Assembly (NCBI GenBank): GCA_964454975.1
Contig: CAYVVD010000010.1
Span: 1 to 64,000, forward strand
DNA from: CAYVVD01 sp964454975
GTDB lineage: Bacteria; Bacteroidota; Ignavibacteria; Kapaibacteriales; UBA2268
Reading direction: 5' to 3'
Length of the DNA stretch: 64,000 nucleotides
Part shown: in pieces, positions 1-7,517 of the stretch
How positions within the stretch are numbered: position 1 is the stretch's first letter
Layout: each line of letters opens with the position of its first letter
Position numbers and translations under genes: made by a program
The notes under the pieces: model-generated
Database searches by the model: none
What the model was told of the DNA's origin: nothing
The model's input: only the letters and a program-made list of their open reading frames with translations

Positions 1-8
1 GGATGACT

Positions 9-111
9 GTTGTGGATTGATAACAAAATTGGTAAGTTTATAACTTAAGATGGGGTGGCAACTGGGACTCCGACCGTTGTGGATTGATAACAAAATTGGT
101 AAGTTTATAAC
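9..111 (+). CRISPR. End of a type II-C CRISPR array (two 36-bp repeats, one 31-bp spacer)
   Basis: Two identical 36-bp repeats lie at 9-44 and 76-111 with one spacer at 45-75; bases 1-8 are the end of another spacer, so the array runs off the left edge. The repeat starts GTTGTGGATTGATAAC and ends GTTTATAAC. Pairing with the anti-repeat of the tracrRNA (4485-4521) shows that crRNAs read on the plus strand, towards cas2 and convergent with the cas operon. The last repeat is not degenerate. Each repeat holds TTG (repeat bases 2-4), 20 nt, then TAAGTTTA (bases 25-32), close to a Bacteroidota promoter, so each unit may start its own crRNA. The leader and the array size are outside the window. Confidence 0.95.
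10..40 (+). promoter_or_regulatory. Repeat-embedded promoter candidate (first repeat)
   Basis: TTG at 10-12, a 20-nt gap, and TAAGTTTA at 33-40 match the Bacteroidota -33/-7 pattern TTG-N19..21-TAnnTTTG with one mismatch at the last base. Initiation would fall at about the repeat-spacer junction. The second repeat has the same arrangement at 77-79 and 100-107. Promoters within repeats are known in type II-C arrays of Neisseria; their use here is inferred. Confidence 0.5.
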
Positions 112-120
112 CTTACTGCT

Positions 121-156
121 CAAAAGCCCCGGGAACACACGTATTCGGGGCTTTTG
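121..156. terminator. Hairpin between CRISPR array and cas2
   Basis: CAAAAGCCCCG (121-131) pairs perfectly with CGGGGCTTTTG (146-156) across a 14-nt loop. It begins three bases after the cas2 stop codon and ten bases after the last repeat, with A-rich/T-rich stem ends in both directions. It probably ends the cas operon on the minus strand and stops array transcription from entering cas2. Confidence 0.8.
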
Positions 157-159
157 GCA

Positions 160-501
160 TTAAAAAATTTCGAGTTGTCGGGGTGTTTTTGGTACCTCTG
201 CCCGTTTTACTCCCCAAAAATGCTCGATTTTTTCGAACTGTTTATCCGTTACCATCATCATAGATACTTTTCCGTAGAGCGGCAGGTTCCTTTTGACACG
301 TGCCCGGTGTACTTCCATACTTTCCCTGCTTGTGCAGTGCCGCATATAGACAGAATACTGGAGCATTGAGAACCCGTCTTTCAGCAGGAACTTCCTGAAT
401 TGGGTATATTCGTACCGTTCTATCTTAGTAGTATTCGGAATATCAAAGAAAACAAACAACCACATAATTCTGTATCCGCTTAATCCTTCAATTCCGGGCA
501 T
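160..501 (-). CDS. cas2: CRISPR-associated endonuclease Cas2 (type II-C)
   Basis: Cas2 is the structural partner of Cas1 in the spacer-integration complex. The 113-aa product has the ferredoxin-like Cas2 core, with the first strand reading WLFVFFDIP and its conserved Asp, then FRKFLLKDGFSMLQYSVYMRHC, and the C-terminal PRQLEIF tail of the kind seen in type II-C Cas2 of Bacteroidota. The ATG at 501 is preceded by AAGG about 10 nt upstream and overlaps the end of cas1 by 22 bp, indicating translational coupling. A second in-frame ATG 12 codons later would still keep the core, but the longer form matches the family better. It is the last gene of the cas9-cas1-cas2 operon. Confidence 0.95.
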   Translation of the reverse strand: MPGIEGLSGYRIMWLFVFFDIPNTTKIERYEYTQFRKFLLKDGFSMLQYSVYMRHCTSRESMEVHRARVKRNLPLYGKVSMMMVTDKQFEKIEHFWGVKRAEVPKTPRQLEIF

Positions 502-1376
502 TTTATTTCGCCTTTGCTGTTTTCAATAAATTGGTAAAATGATATACTTGTTTTTTGTGCAGCAACCATCAGTGGCCTGGTTTTTCCGGACATCACAGTG
601 TCAAGCTGAGGAATAATAAGCATCCTCGCCTTTAGTTCCGGCGTTAGTTCGTCTGCCTGCCCATTCTCTTTGTAAATCTCATGAACCATCAGGTCAACAA
701 AAGGCCTGTAGGGTTCCATCAGGTCGTCGGCAAGGCAAAAAGGGTTGTATTGATTCTTGTGGAAAAGCCCGAGAGCAGGATGAAGCCCGGAAGAAACAAT
801 TGCCCTTGCAATAACTGTCCGGAGAATGGTATACCCGTAATTCAGCAAATTGTTCGGATACTTTCCTTCTCTTTCTCTTTTGAACTTTTTATTGCCGAAT
901 ATTTTTTTCCAGTAAATTGAAGCTGCGGCGCCTTCCCTGTTGTCGGAGTCCCCTGATTTTACCCTCCCCGATAAATCGAGGATTGATTTAACATCCCTGC
1001 CGGTTTGTTTTAGGGCATAGTACTGATTCAGGATTTTAGCTTTGACTACTGCTTTCCATGCGGATTTTTTCTGCGGGAGCGTCATTCCGGCCTGCACTTT
1101 TATTCTCTTGCTGTGCAGTGTGTTGGAATAGAGGGGCAGATAAATCCCGCAGGGATGGTGTGTGGAATCGCAAACAATTGCGGCAGCGCCATACTCGCTT
1201 AGCTTGCTCAAAACACTTTTGCTTATCGAGATTCCCGCAGAATCAATTTCAATTATTCCTATCTCTTCAATTGGGACGGAATGTAATGTTTCGTCTGAAA
1301 ACTTCTTAAAAACCAATTGCTCGTTTTTAGCCGATATGAAACCATCGCTCCCAAAGTAAAGCGTCTTTGTTATCAT
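480..1376 (-). CDS. cas1: CRISPR-associated endonuclease/integrase Cas1 (type II-C)
   Basis: Cas1 is the metal-dependent integrase that inserts new spacers at the array leader. The 298-aa product has the expected N-terminal beta domain and a C-terminal helical domain carrying the three metal ligands: Glu148 (NREGAAASIYW), His206 (GLFHKN) and Glu221 (DDLMEPYRPFVD). All are intact, so adaptation is probably functional. Its ATG overlaps the TGA of cas9 by 4 bp (ATGA) and has GGAG about 10 nt upstream. No csn2 or cas4 follows, which fits subtype II-C. Confidence 0.96.
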   Translation of the reverse strand: MITKTLYFGSDGFISAKNEQLVFKKFSDETLHSVPIEEIGIIEIDSAGISISKSVLSKLSEYGAAAIVCDSTHHPCGIYLPLYSNTLHSKRIKVQAGMTLPQKKSAWKAVVKAKILNQYYALKQTGRDVKSILDLSGRVKSGDSDNREGAAASIYWKKIFGNKKFKREREGKYPNNLLNYGYTILRTVIARAIVSSGLHPALGLFHKNQYNPFCLADDLMEPYRPFVDLMVHEIYKENGQADELTPELKARMLIIPQLDTVMSGKTRPLMVAAQKTSISFYQFIENSKGEIKCPELKD

Positions 1377-4300
1377 AGCGCCAACTCCAGGTATCCGATT
1401 GGATCAATCTTTAATTTATAACCTTTTATCTTGGATGGGTTCTTCCTCAATACACCGGGTTCATATTCCTTGTTATTGTCTTTACGGGCTTCTAATTTAG
1501 CCTCTTTATGATTACGAAATGTTATTTGTCCAGCTTGTGTTGTCTTCTGCACCCTGTAAATATTATCAAAGATCCTGTGGTAAGTGCTCTTGTCATCAAA
1601 GTCGAAGTTATCCGGGAATTCCCCGTCGAGATAAAGTTCGTTTATCTGCAGGGTCATCAGGAATTCATCCCCTTCAGCCAAATTATGCTTATATGGGGAT
1701 TCGCCATTTACCTTCTGTATAAAAGCATCGAACACAGTTTTTACTTCACCCTTTATTTTCCCTTTTCTGTCTTTGAATAAAAGAATGTGGTGGTTGGCAC
1801 CCGGTTCGACCCAGAGGTTATACCCCCTGATGTTTTTCATGTTATTGGAGGGCTTGGAAATGCGTACTTTTTTTATAAGTACTTTTGTATCCGGCTTAAT
1901 TGAGGGGTGGTAAAGCGGTTCTTTCCATGCTTCTTTCGGAATTGTAAATATCTTTTGATAAATATCAACTCCCAGTGAAAGCAGCCTTTCGTGAACGGCC
2001 TGCTTTACGGCAGGGTCAATAATCTGGCGGATTTCGTTGTGAGTAAGCTTTTCGAGATTCTTTCTGACAGCGTAAAGTGGTTTATTGTTATCGCTTAGCA
2101 ATACGTTTCCGCTATGGCTTTTCAGTTGCCTGTAATGAGTTTCCTCGTGAAGTGCCCCGCTTACTTTATATTTAACCTTGTGAGAAACAATTATATTGCT
2201 GATTGCAAACCCGACATCGCTACGAAATCCTCCCCAGGGCGCCGGGAATTTGTCTTTGTATTTTTTCAGGCTTTCGTAACTGTCATTGAACTTGTGGTAA
2301 GTCGAAAATCGGCGAACGTAATCCAAATTGCTCAGTGCAACAACAATGGCATCAATAGCATGGTGCCTGTGGTCATCCCTTCTCTTATCCGGTTCAACCC
2401 CCTTGTTTTCTTCATAGTGCAGAAGACTGTTCAATCCCCAGAATTTCCTCAACAAATAAGTGACCGTTCCGCTAACGGAATAAACATTATCACAAATATG
2501 CCTCATGTATTTAACTGCCTCACGGGAAATATAGGCAGTATCTCTAATTTGTCTTTCAACAAAATTATCAAGCCCTTCGATTTTTTTTGTTAAGAACCTG
2601 CGTGCTTTGTTATGAGGTAAAATTTTAATCCTGTGTTTAATCTCCTCATACTTTTCGGATTGTCCCGAATAAGCCTCATAAGGAGTTTTGTCGGATTTAA
2701 AAATATTCTCATTCCTGAAGCACAATGACAAATTGGTATAAGTATTATCAAGCGTGCGTGAATGAGGCCATATATGTTCAATATCTACTTCCCCTGTGAT
2801 ATACAATTGTTGGAGCGAAATAGATTTTCCGGTATAAGGGCATATACGATTGCATTCCTCCCAGAGCCTGTATTTGATTAAATCGTTACGTGAGGGATTA
2901 TCAATATTAAGCTCTTTTTTTAGTTCAGCTCTTATCCTGTCATAATCCTTTTCCCGGGCTCTGTTTTCTTTAAGCAATTGCAAACGCTTTGCCCGTGGAA
3001 TTTTCAATTGCCTTGCAAGCTCAATTTGCACTCTTGAAGGTATTCCGTACCTGTCAATAATTGCATTAACAATTTTCTTTAATTCAAACAGCGTGATTCT
3101 GACAATAGGATTTGCAATTTTCGGTGGTTCGGGTAATTTGTCAGTCAGTGTTACATTTTCAGTATCGCTATGGTGGTAACCCGCTTCCCGGCACGCATCG
3201 GAATAGATCATTCCAGCCCGTAAGTACGGTAATATTTTATTTAATGCTTTTGAGCTCGAATTGAAATAAGACGGCTCTAAAGAAATAGAAGAAAGGGTAT
3301 TAGCTTCTTCCTGAGTCAATCCCCATTTATTTGCAGCATATTCTTTCAGCCAATCTTTATCGTCTGCTGAATAGAGCAAATGCCAAATGTGGTGTATTTC
3401 TTCTTCACTAAGAGCATTAAATTTCTTTCCAAATGCCTTTCTGATGTCGCAAATCGTTTTCAATCCGTCGAGCTTGCCCTGACTTTCGAGATTTACTGCA
3501 TATTCTATTTTTTTATCAAGATTAAGTGTCTTCTTAAATGTTGCAAGTGGAGGTTTTAATGAAATATCTTTATGTTCAGAAAGGTAAGCGATAAGAGCTT
3601 CTCTCTCATTATCGCTAAGCTCCATTTGCTCATCATGAATTCTGCTTCCACCGGTGATTCTTAATGAATTAACCTGTGATAGCATTCTGAACTCTTGCGC
3701 CAAAGGGGAGCTTCGCGGAGATCTTCGTTTATTCTTTTCAAAAATACATCTCCCTACCCTGCCTTTTTGTGATTGCAAAGGCTTCTGGAAGAACACTATC
3801 CCCTTGATATTATTATATGCATTTTCGTCCAGAAACTCGTAGTACTCAGATTGCTTCTTCCAAATCAAATCAAATTCTTTTTCATACATTTCCCTTGAAA
3901 GATACCTGCTTCTATACCTGTCTTCATGAGGATTCAGGCTGTTCAAGTACTCACCAATAGTGGTTGCATCTGCATTTGAAATATTTTTCTTCTGTTCTTT
4001 AATAGCCGGCTCTACGACTTTGGATGTTTCCTTGTCTGCAATTTTTCTGTTGCTTTTATAACCTCTTCTTTGTGCCAAGTGATAGAACACACGACCAAGT
4101 TCGTATTTATCAATTTTCTGGTGTAGTGCATCCGCCCTGAACTCATAGGGATTATTCCTGAAATAGTCCGGAGTTAACTGATTTGGCATTAATCCAAGAT
4201 TTTGGAGAGCCAATTTGAGCAAAAATTTTCTTCTTCTTTTGCGAAATAACTGAACACGTTTTTGTCTTGCATTCCTTCTTTCGGCATTTTTTGAAACCTC

Positions 4301-4435
4301 ATTTTCAGAATCAATTTTATTTACACCTTCGCTGAATATTCTCACTCCGCAATCAATGATTGTTTGATTCTCCTTGCTAATCATAGCCCAGCCGACAGAG
4401 TTGCTACCGAGGTCAAGTCCTAATACATAATCCAT
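1373..4435 (-). CDS. cas9: CRISPR-associated endonuclease Cas9, compact type II-C
   Basis: RNA-guided DNA endonuclease acting with the crRNA and the tracrRNA at 4485-4577. From the ATG at 4435 it is about 1020 aa, small for Cas9 but usual for II-C. Visible parts are RuvC-I (LGLDLGSNSVGWA, Asp8), an Arg-rich bridge helix (about 50-77), RuvC-II (VQIELARQ, Glu472), HNH (DIEHIWPHS with Asp551 and His554, and Asn577 in RNENIFKSD), and RuvC-III (DDHRHHAIDAIVVAL, His692 and Asp695), then a C-terminal PAM-interacting region of about 250 aa. All catalytic residues are present. A TTG codon at 4447 would add four residues, but the ATG fits family N-termini and has GGA 7 nt upstream. First gene of the cas operon. 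Confidence 0.97.
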   Translation of the reverse strand: MDYVLGLDLGSNSVGWAMISKENQTIIDCGVRIFSEGVNKIDSENEVSKNAERRNARQKRVQLFRKRRRKFLLKLALQNLGLMPNQLTPDYFRNNPYEFRADALHQKIDKYELGRVFYHLAQRRGYKSNRKIADKETSKVVEPAIKEQKKNISNADATTIGEYLNSLNPHEDRYRSRYLSREMYEKEFDLIWKKQSEYYEFLDENAYNNIKGIVFFQKPLQSQKGRVGRCIFEKNKRRSPRSSPLAQEFRMLSQVNSLRITGGSRIHDEQMELSDNEREALIAYLSEHKDISLKPPLATFKKTLNLDKKIEYAVNLESQGKLDGLKTICDIRKAFGKKFNALSEEEIHHIWHLLYSADDKDWLKEYAANKWGLTQEEANTLSSISLEPSYFNSSSKALNKILPYLRAGMIYSDACREAGYHHSDTENVTLTDKLPEPPKIANPIVRITLFELKKIVNAIIDRYGIPSRVQIELARQLKIPRAKRLQLLKENRAREKDYDRIRAELKKELNIDNPSRNDLIKYRLWEECNRICPYTGKSISLQQLYITGEVDIEHIWPHSRTLDNTYTNLSLCFRNENIFKSDKTPYEAYSGQSEKYEEIKHRIKILPHNKARRFLTKKIEGLDNFVERQIRDTAYISREAVKYMRHICDNVYSVSGTVTYLLRKFWGLNSLLHYEENKGVEPDKRRDDHRHHAIDAIVVALSNLDYVRRFSTYHKFNDSYESLKKYKDKFPAPWGGFRSDVGFAISNIIVSHKVKYKVSGALHEETHYRQLKSHSGNVLLSDNNKPLYAVRKNLEKLTHNEIRQIIDPAVKQAVHERLLSLGVDIYQKIFTIPKEAWKEPLYHPSIKPDTKVLIKKVRISKPSNNMKNIRGYNLWVEPGANHHILLFKDRKGKIKGEVKTVFDAFIQKVNGESPYKHNLAEGDEFLMTLQINELYLDGEFPDNFDFDDKSTYHRIFDNIYRVQKTTQAGQITFRNHKEAKLEARKDNNKEYEPGVLRKNPSKIKGYKLKIDPIGYLELAL

Positions 4436-4469
4436 AGCAAATTCCAATTTTGTTTATTTGAAAATGTTA

Positions 4470-4495
4470 TTTATATTAACAAAGGTTAATATAAA
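4470..4495. promoter_or_regulatory. 26-bp palindrome between cas9 and tracrRNA
   Basis: TTTATATTAAC (4470-4480), AAAG, GTTAATATAAA (4485-4495): perfect 11-bp arms with a 4-bp centre, in the divergent gap between the cas9 start and the tracrRNA. On the minus strand the centre reads AACCTTTG, one base off a -7 box for cas9. It could be an operator, a bidirectional promoter core or both. Confidence 0.55.
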
Positions 4496-4577
4496 AATAT
4501 TTTTTGTTATCTTTTCACAACAAGGCTATAAGCCGTAGGAAAATCCTCTACCCCGGTGCGAATCGGGGTTTTTTTTG
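4485..4577 (+). ncRNA. tracrRNA of the type II-C system
   Basis: The plus strand carries an anti-repeat: TTTTGTTATC (4502-4511), a 4-nt internal mismatch, and CACAAC (4516-4521) are the reverse complement of the repeat's 5' half; weaker complementarity reaches back to GTTA at 4485. Then come a nexus hairpin GGCT-ATA-AGCC (4524-4534), a small hairpin AGGA-AAA-TCCT (4537-4547), and a terminator CCCCG (4551-4555) with CGGGG (4564-4568) followed by eight T (4569-4576). It is transcribed away from cas9. The exact 5' end is not visible; start 4485 is where complementarity begins. Confidence 0.9.
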
Positions 4578-4691
4578 CCTTAGGGGGATTCTTCGGCAAG
4601 GAAACTTAGTGCAGCCATAATACCAAGTACTATTTTCTGTTATTGATTTTATTGCCTAAATTATACCTTTACTAATTATAACACGGTGACA

Positions 4692-5318
4692 ATGGAAAAC
4701 AATAAGAATAAAGATGTGTTTGAATTTGAGCTGATTGCAAATTATTCGGATGAGATTAGAGTTTCCAAGAAAGCGCTGCTCGATGAGCTTAAAGTTCTGT
4801 TCGCAGCTAAAGATTTCGCAGCGGTGCTGGATCGCGCCCCCAAGGGAATTGCTGAAATGCCGTCCCGGCCTGTCGGCAAGGGCGACCAGGAACTTTCGGC
4901 AATATTCCTGATTTATTCTACAGCGATATGGGAGGTTGAAAAGGATATCGCTAAAGCAAATGAATTAGCACGCAAGGCTTTCCACTTCGATAGGAGCAAC
5001 AAGCCGGCGCTGTGGCTTATTCGCGAAACAAAAGATGTAGTGTCTGATGAATCAAAGCTCTTCAGGCTCGAAGTAACCGGCGAGTACATTGCACCATTCG
5101 AAGACGGCAACAAAATGGTTGCATTCTCAACTCTTTACAAAGTGATTGCAGATAATTATGAAGAAGCGTTCGAATTTGTAAGGGAAAATGAACGTACGGA
5201 AATAAATGAAATACTGCAATACAAAGAACACAAGGAACTTGAGCCCCGCCCTGGCGAGAAGAAGGGAATTATATCAACTATGGATCTTGTGGCTCTGAAC
5301 CCCGGAGACGTTGAATGA
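4692..5318 (+). CDS. Conserved hypothetical protein, TPR-like helical middle
   Basis: I do not recognise this 208-aa acidic, soluble protein. It has no signal peptide or membrane segment. Residues of about 25-110 look helical with a weak TPR-like pattern (alternating LDRAPKGIAEMP and ANELARKAFHFDRSNKPAL), followed by a more mixed region and an acidic C-terminus. The ATG at 4692 is used; a GTG two codons upstream is possible. It overlaps the rhomboid gene by 4 bp (ATGA), so the two are translated from one message and may act together at the membrane. Confidence 0.75.
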   Translation: MENNKNKDVFEFELIANYSDEIRVSKKALLDELKVLFAAKDFAAVLDRAPKGIAEMPSRPVGKGDQELSAIFLIYSTAIWEVEKDIAKANELARKAFHFDRSNKPALWLIRETKDVVSDESKLFRLEVTGEYIAPFEDGNKMVAFSTLYKVIADNYEEAFEFVRENERTEINEILQYKEHKELEPRPGEKKGIISTMDLVALNPGDVE

Positions 5319-5923
5319 GCTTTGAGCAAACGCCTGCAGCAATTGTCATTTTAATTGCCACGCTTGGCATCAGCCTTTACACGATGTTCCGCAACCAGGA
5401 GCTTTATTATAACTGGTTGCTGCATCCATATTCGCTCGTGCGGGAAAACAAATGGTACCAGCTTGTCTCAAGCGGTTTTCTGCATGGGGACATGGCACAC
5501 CTGATATTCAATATGCTCACGTTTTACTTTTTCGCTTTCAAGCTGGAGCTGATTGTAGGGACATTCGATTTTCTGCTAATCTATTTCCTGAGTATGATAA
5601 TCGCCAATATACCATCTACAATAAAGCACAAGGATGATTTCGAATACCGCGCCGTTGGCGCATCGGGCGCTATCTCGGGAGTGATTTTTGCAATGATCCT
5701 CTGGGTGCCTGACAGCAGCATCTACCTGATGTTCATCCCGATTGGAATACCATCGCCCATTTTCGGGCTGATATACCTGGGATATTGTTGGTACATGGCT
5801 CGTAATTCACAAGACCACATCAACCACGATGCACATCTCTGGGGCGCACTAAGCGGAATAATACTGACGATAATCTTCCAGCCGATGATTATTGAGCATT
5901 TCCTCGGCAGGGTTTTTGGTTAG
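5315..5923 (+). CDS. Rhomboid-family intramembrane serine protease
   Basis: Cleaves membrane-anchored substrates within the bilayer. The 202-aa polytopic protein has about six hydrophobic segments, the WYQLVSSGFLHGDMAHLIFNML segment typical of loop 1/TM2, catalytic Ser117 in GASGAISG, and catalytic His174 in HDAHLWGAL. The dyad is complete. GGAG lies about 7 nt before the ATG, which overlaps the stop of the upstream hypothetical gene. The substrate is unknown. Confidence 0.92.
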   Translation: MSFEQTPAAIVILIATLGISLYTMFRNQELYYNWLLHPYSLVRENKWYQLVSSGFLHGDMAHLIFNMLTFYFFAFKLELIVGTFDFLLIYFLSMIIANIPSTIKHKDDFEYRAVGASGAISGVIFAMILWVPDSSIYLMFIPIGIPSPIFGLIYLGYCWYMARNSQDHINHDAHLWGALSGIILTIIFQPMIIEHFLGRVFG

Positions 5924-6048
5924 GCGAATTTATAAAACTACTGCATACTCAACAGACAATGTAGCTTTTATTTTTTTGATACTCCGTGTATTTAAATTGC
6001 AAAGACATTTCCATTCTCATCATAATCGAGAATAATGCTCATACAATT

Positions 6049-6073
6049 AAAGCAGGTAAGAACCTGCTTTTTA
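6049..6073. terminator. Bidirectional terminator between rhomboid and MBL-fold genes
   Basis: AGCAGGT (6051-6057) and ACCTGCT (6062-6068) form a 7-bp stem with a 4-nt loop, flanked by A residues on one side and T residues on the other. It separates two convergent genes. Confidence 0.75.
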
Positions 6074-6080
6074 TATCATA

Positions 6081-6758
6081 CTACACCTCAATCGTTTCGC
6101 CGTAATCTAACACCCGGCAGCTCTTACCAATTGCTTCCACTTTATTGTTGTATTCCTTCGGGTCGGCTTTGATAACAGGGAAAGTGTTGTAGTGCATCGG
6201 AACCACAAGCCCGGGATTGACAAATTCTGCTGCCTTTACGGCATCATCAATACCCATGGTAAAGTTATCGCCGATTGGTGCAATCATCACATCAATCTTG
6301 TCCAGCTCACCGATTAGTTTCATGTCGAGGAAAAGGCCGGTGTCTCCGCAGTGATATACAGTTTTGCCTCCAATTTTAATAACTACACCTGCCGGTTCGC
6401 CCATGTATTTGCCGTCGTTAGTGGAAGAGCCGTGGTGAGCGATTGTGAATTTCAGCCTGCCGAAAGGAAAGTTCCAAGCGCCGCCGATGTGCATATTGTG
6501 TGCCAGGCAGCCCTGTTCCGCTACGTAATTGGCAAGCTCGTTAACAGCGATAATGGTTGCATTGTTTCTTTTCGCTATTGCAATACCGTCGCCCAGGTGG
6601 TCGCCATGGGCGTGAGTAAGTACGATAAAGTTGGCGTTTATTTCTTCAGAACTTACGGGTGTAGTGGGATTGCCCGTAATAAAAGGGTCAATAACTATTC
6701 GGTGTTCTCCATCGTCTAAGATAAATGATGAATGACTTAGATAGGTTAATTTCAGCAT
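6081..6758 (-). CDS. Metal-dependent hydrolase, UPF0173 metallo-beta-lactamase fold
   Basis: A 225-aa cytosolic MBL-fold protein of the UPF0173 (YtkL-like) family. The metal site motif THAHGDHLGD, a later HHGSST, HCGDTGLF and MHYNTFP supply the His/Asp ligands. The exact substrate of the family is not settled. The start chosen is the ATG at 6758, with GGAG about 7 nt upstream and the family N-terminus MLKLTYLSHSSF; the open frame extends 40 codons further, but that stretch lies in the divergent promoter region with msrA and is not family-like. Confidence 0.88.
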   Translation of the reverse strand: MLKLTYLSHSSFILDDGEHRIVIDPFITGNPTTPVSSEEINANFIVLTHAHGDHLGDGIAIAKRNNATIIAVNELANYVAEQGCLAHNMHIGGAWNFPFGRLKFTIAHHGSSTNDGKYMGEPAGVVIKIGGKTVYHCGDTGLFLDMKLIGELDKIDVMIAPIGDNFTMGIDDAVKAAEFVNPGLVVPMHYNTFPVIKADPKEYNNKVEAIGKSCRVLDYGETIEV

Positions 6759-6837
6759 CTTCGCTCCGGGAATTTGATTTAACAGACCTCGAAGCCAAAG
6801 ATAAATAATCTGGTTTAAATTATAAAGCAGGAAGGCA

Positions 6838-7476
6838 ATGAAATATATATCGGTGTTTGCAGTTTTTATATTTGCCATTGCGGCATGTGCGAATATTGAT
6901 GAAGAATCCTTACACGGTGATAAAAGAGCAGGAGAAAGTATGAAATTGGATACGGTAACATTCGGTGCAGGATGCTTCTGGTGTGTGGAAGCGGTTTTTC
7001 AGCAGCTGGAAGGAGTTTATGGAGTTAGATCCGGCTATTCCGGCGGGCATGTGGAGAACCCGACTTACGAGCAGGTATGCAATAAGAACACCGGCCACGC
7101 CGAAGTGTGCCAGATAACATACGACCCTGAAACGATTTCCTTTGATGAGCTGCTCGAGGTGTTCTGGACCAGCCACGACCCGACTACGCCAAATAGGCAG
7201 GGCAACGACGCAGGCCCGCAGTACCGTTCGATTATCCTCGCCCACAGCGATGACCAAAACCGGAAAGCAGAAGCATACAAACAAAAACTCAATGACGAAA
7301 GAGCATTTGATAACCCGGTAGTAACTGAGATTGTCAATTTCGAGAAATTTTACGAAGCGGAGAACTACCATCAAAATTATTACAACAACAACTCATCCCA
7401 GCCTTACTGCTCCTTTGTAATAGCCCCTAAATTGGAAAAGGTGCGAAAAGTATTCAAGGACAAGCTGAAGAAGTGA
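6838..7476 (+). CDS. msrA: Peptide methionine-S-sulfoxide reductase MsrA, lipoprotein form
   Basis: Reduces methionine-S-sulfoxide in proteins. The N-terminus is a lipoprotein signal with lipobox IAAC (Cys17), so the enzyme should be exported and lipid-anchored rather than cytosolic. The catalytic motif GCFWC (45-49, nucleophile Cys46) is followed by the conserved YSGG, TGHAE, SHDPTTPNRQGNDAGPQYRS and YHQNYY segments. Length 212 aa. AGGAAGG precedes the ATG. No MsrB domain is fused or adjacent. Likely protects envelope proteins from oxidation. Confidence 0.95.
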   Translation: MKYISVFAVFIFAIAACANIDEESLHGDKRAGESMKLDTVTFGAGCFWCVEAVFQQLEGVYGVRSGYSGGHVENPTYEQVCNKNTGHAEVCQITYDPETISFDELLEVFWTSHDPTTPNRQGNDAGPQYRSIILAHSDDQNRKAEAYKQKLNDERAFDNPVVTEIVNFEKFYEAENYHQNYYNNNSSQPYCSFVIAPKLEKVRKVFKDKLKK

Positions 7477-7517
7477 GTAATATTTTTTAACAAACTATAA
7501 TTTTTATTAGGAAATTA

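Noticed and set aside
2114..2593. 159-aa open frame on the plus strand inside cas9
   Set aside because: It is antisense to well-conserved Cas9 coding sequence (RuvC-III and flanks), has no recognisable domain and no ribosome site.
1..4577. Mobile element carrying the CRISPR locus
   Set aside because: No transposase, integrase or direct-repeat boundary is visible; the left border is outside the window.
4686..4691. GTG start two codons upstream of the 208-aa hypothetical protein
   Set aside because: The ATG at 4692 is equally placed and more usual; neither has a ribosome site.
6759..6878. N-terminal extension of the MBL-fold hydrolase
   Set aside because: No homology to the family, overlaps the msrA start region, and a good ribosome site supports the ATG at 6758.
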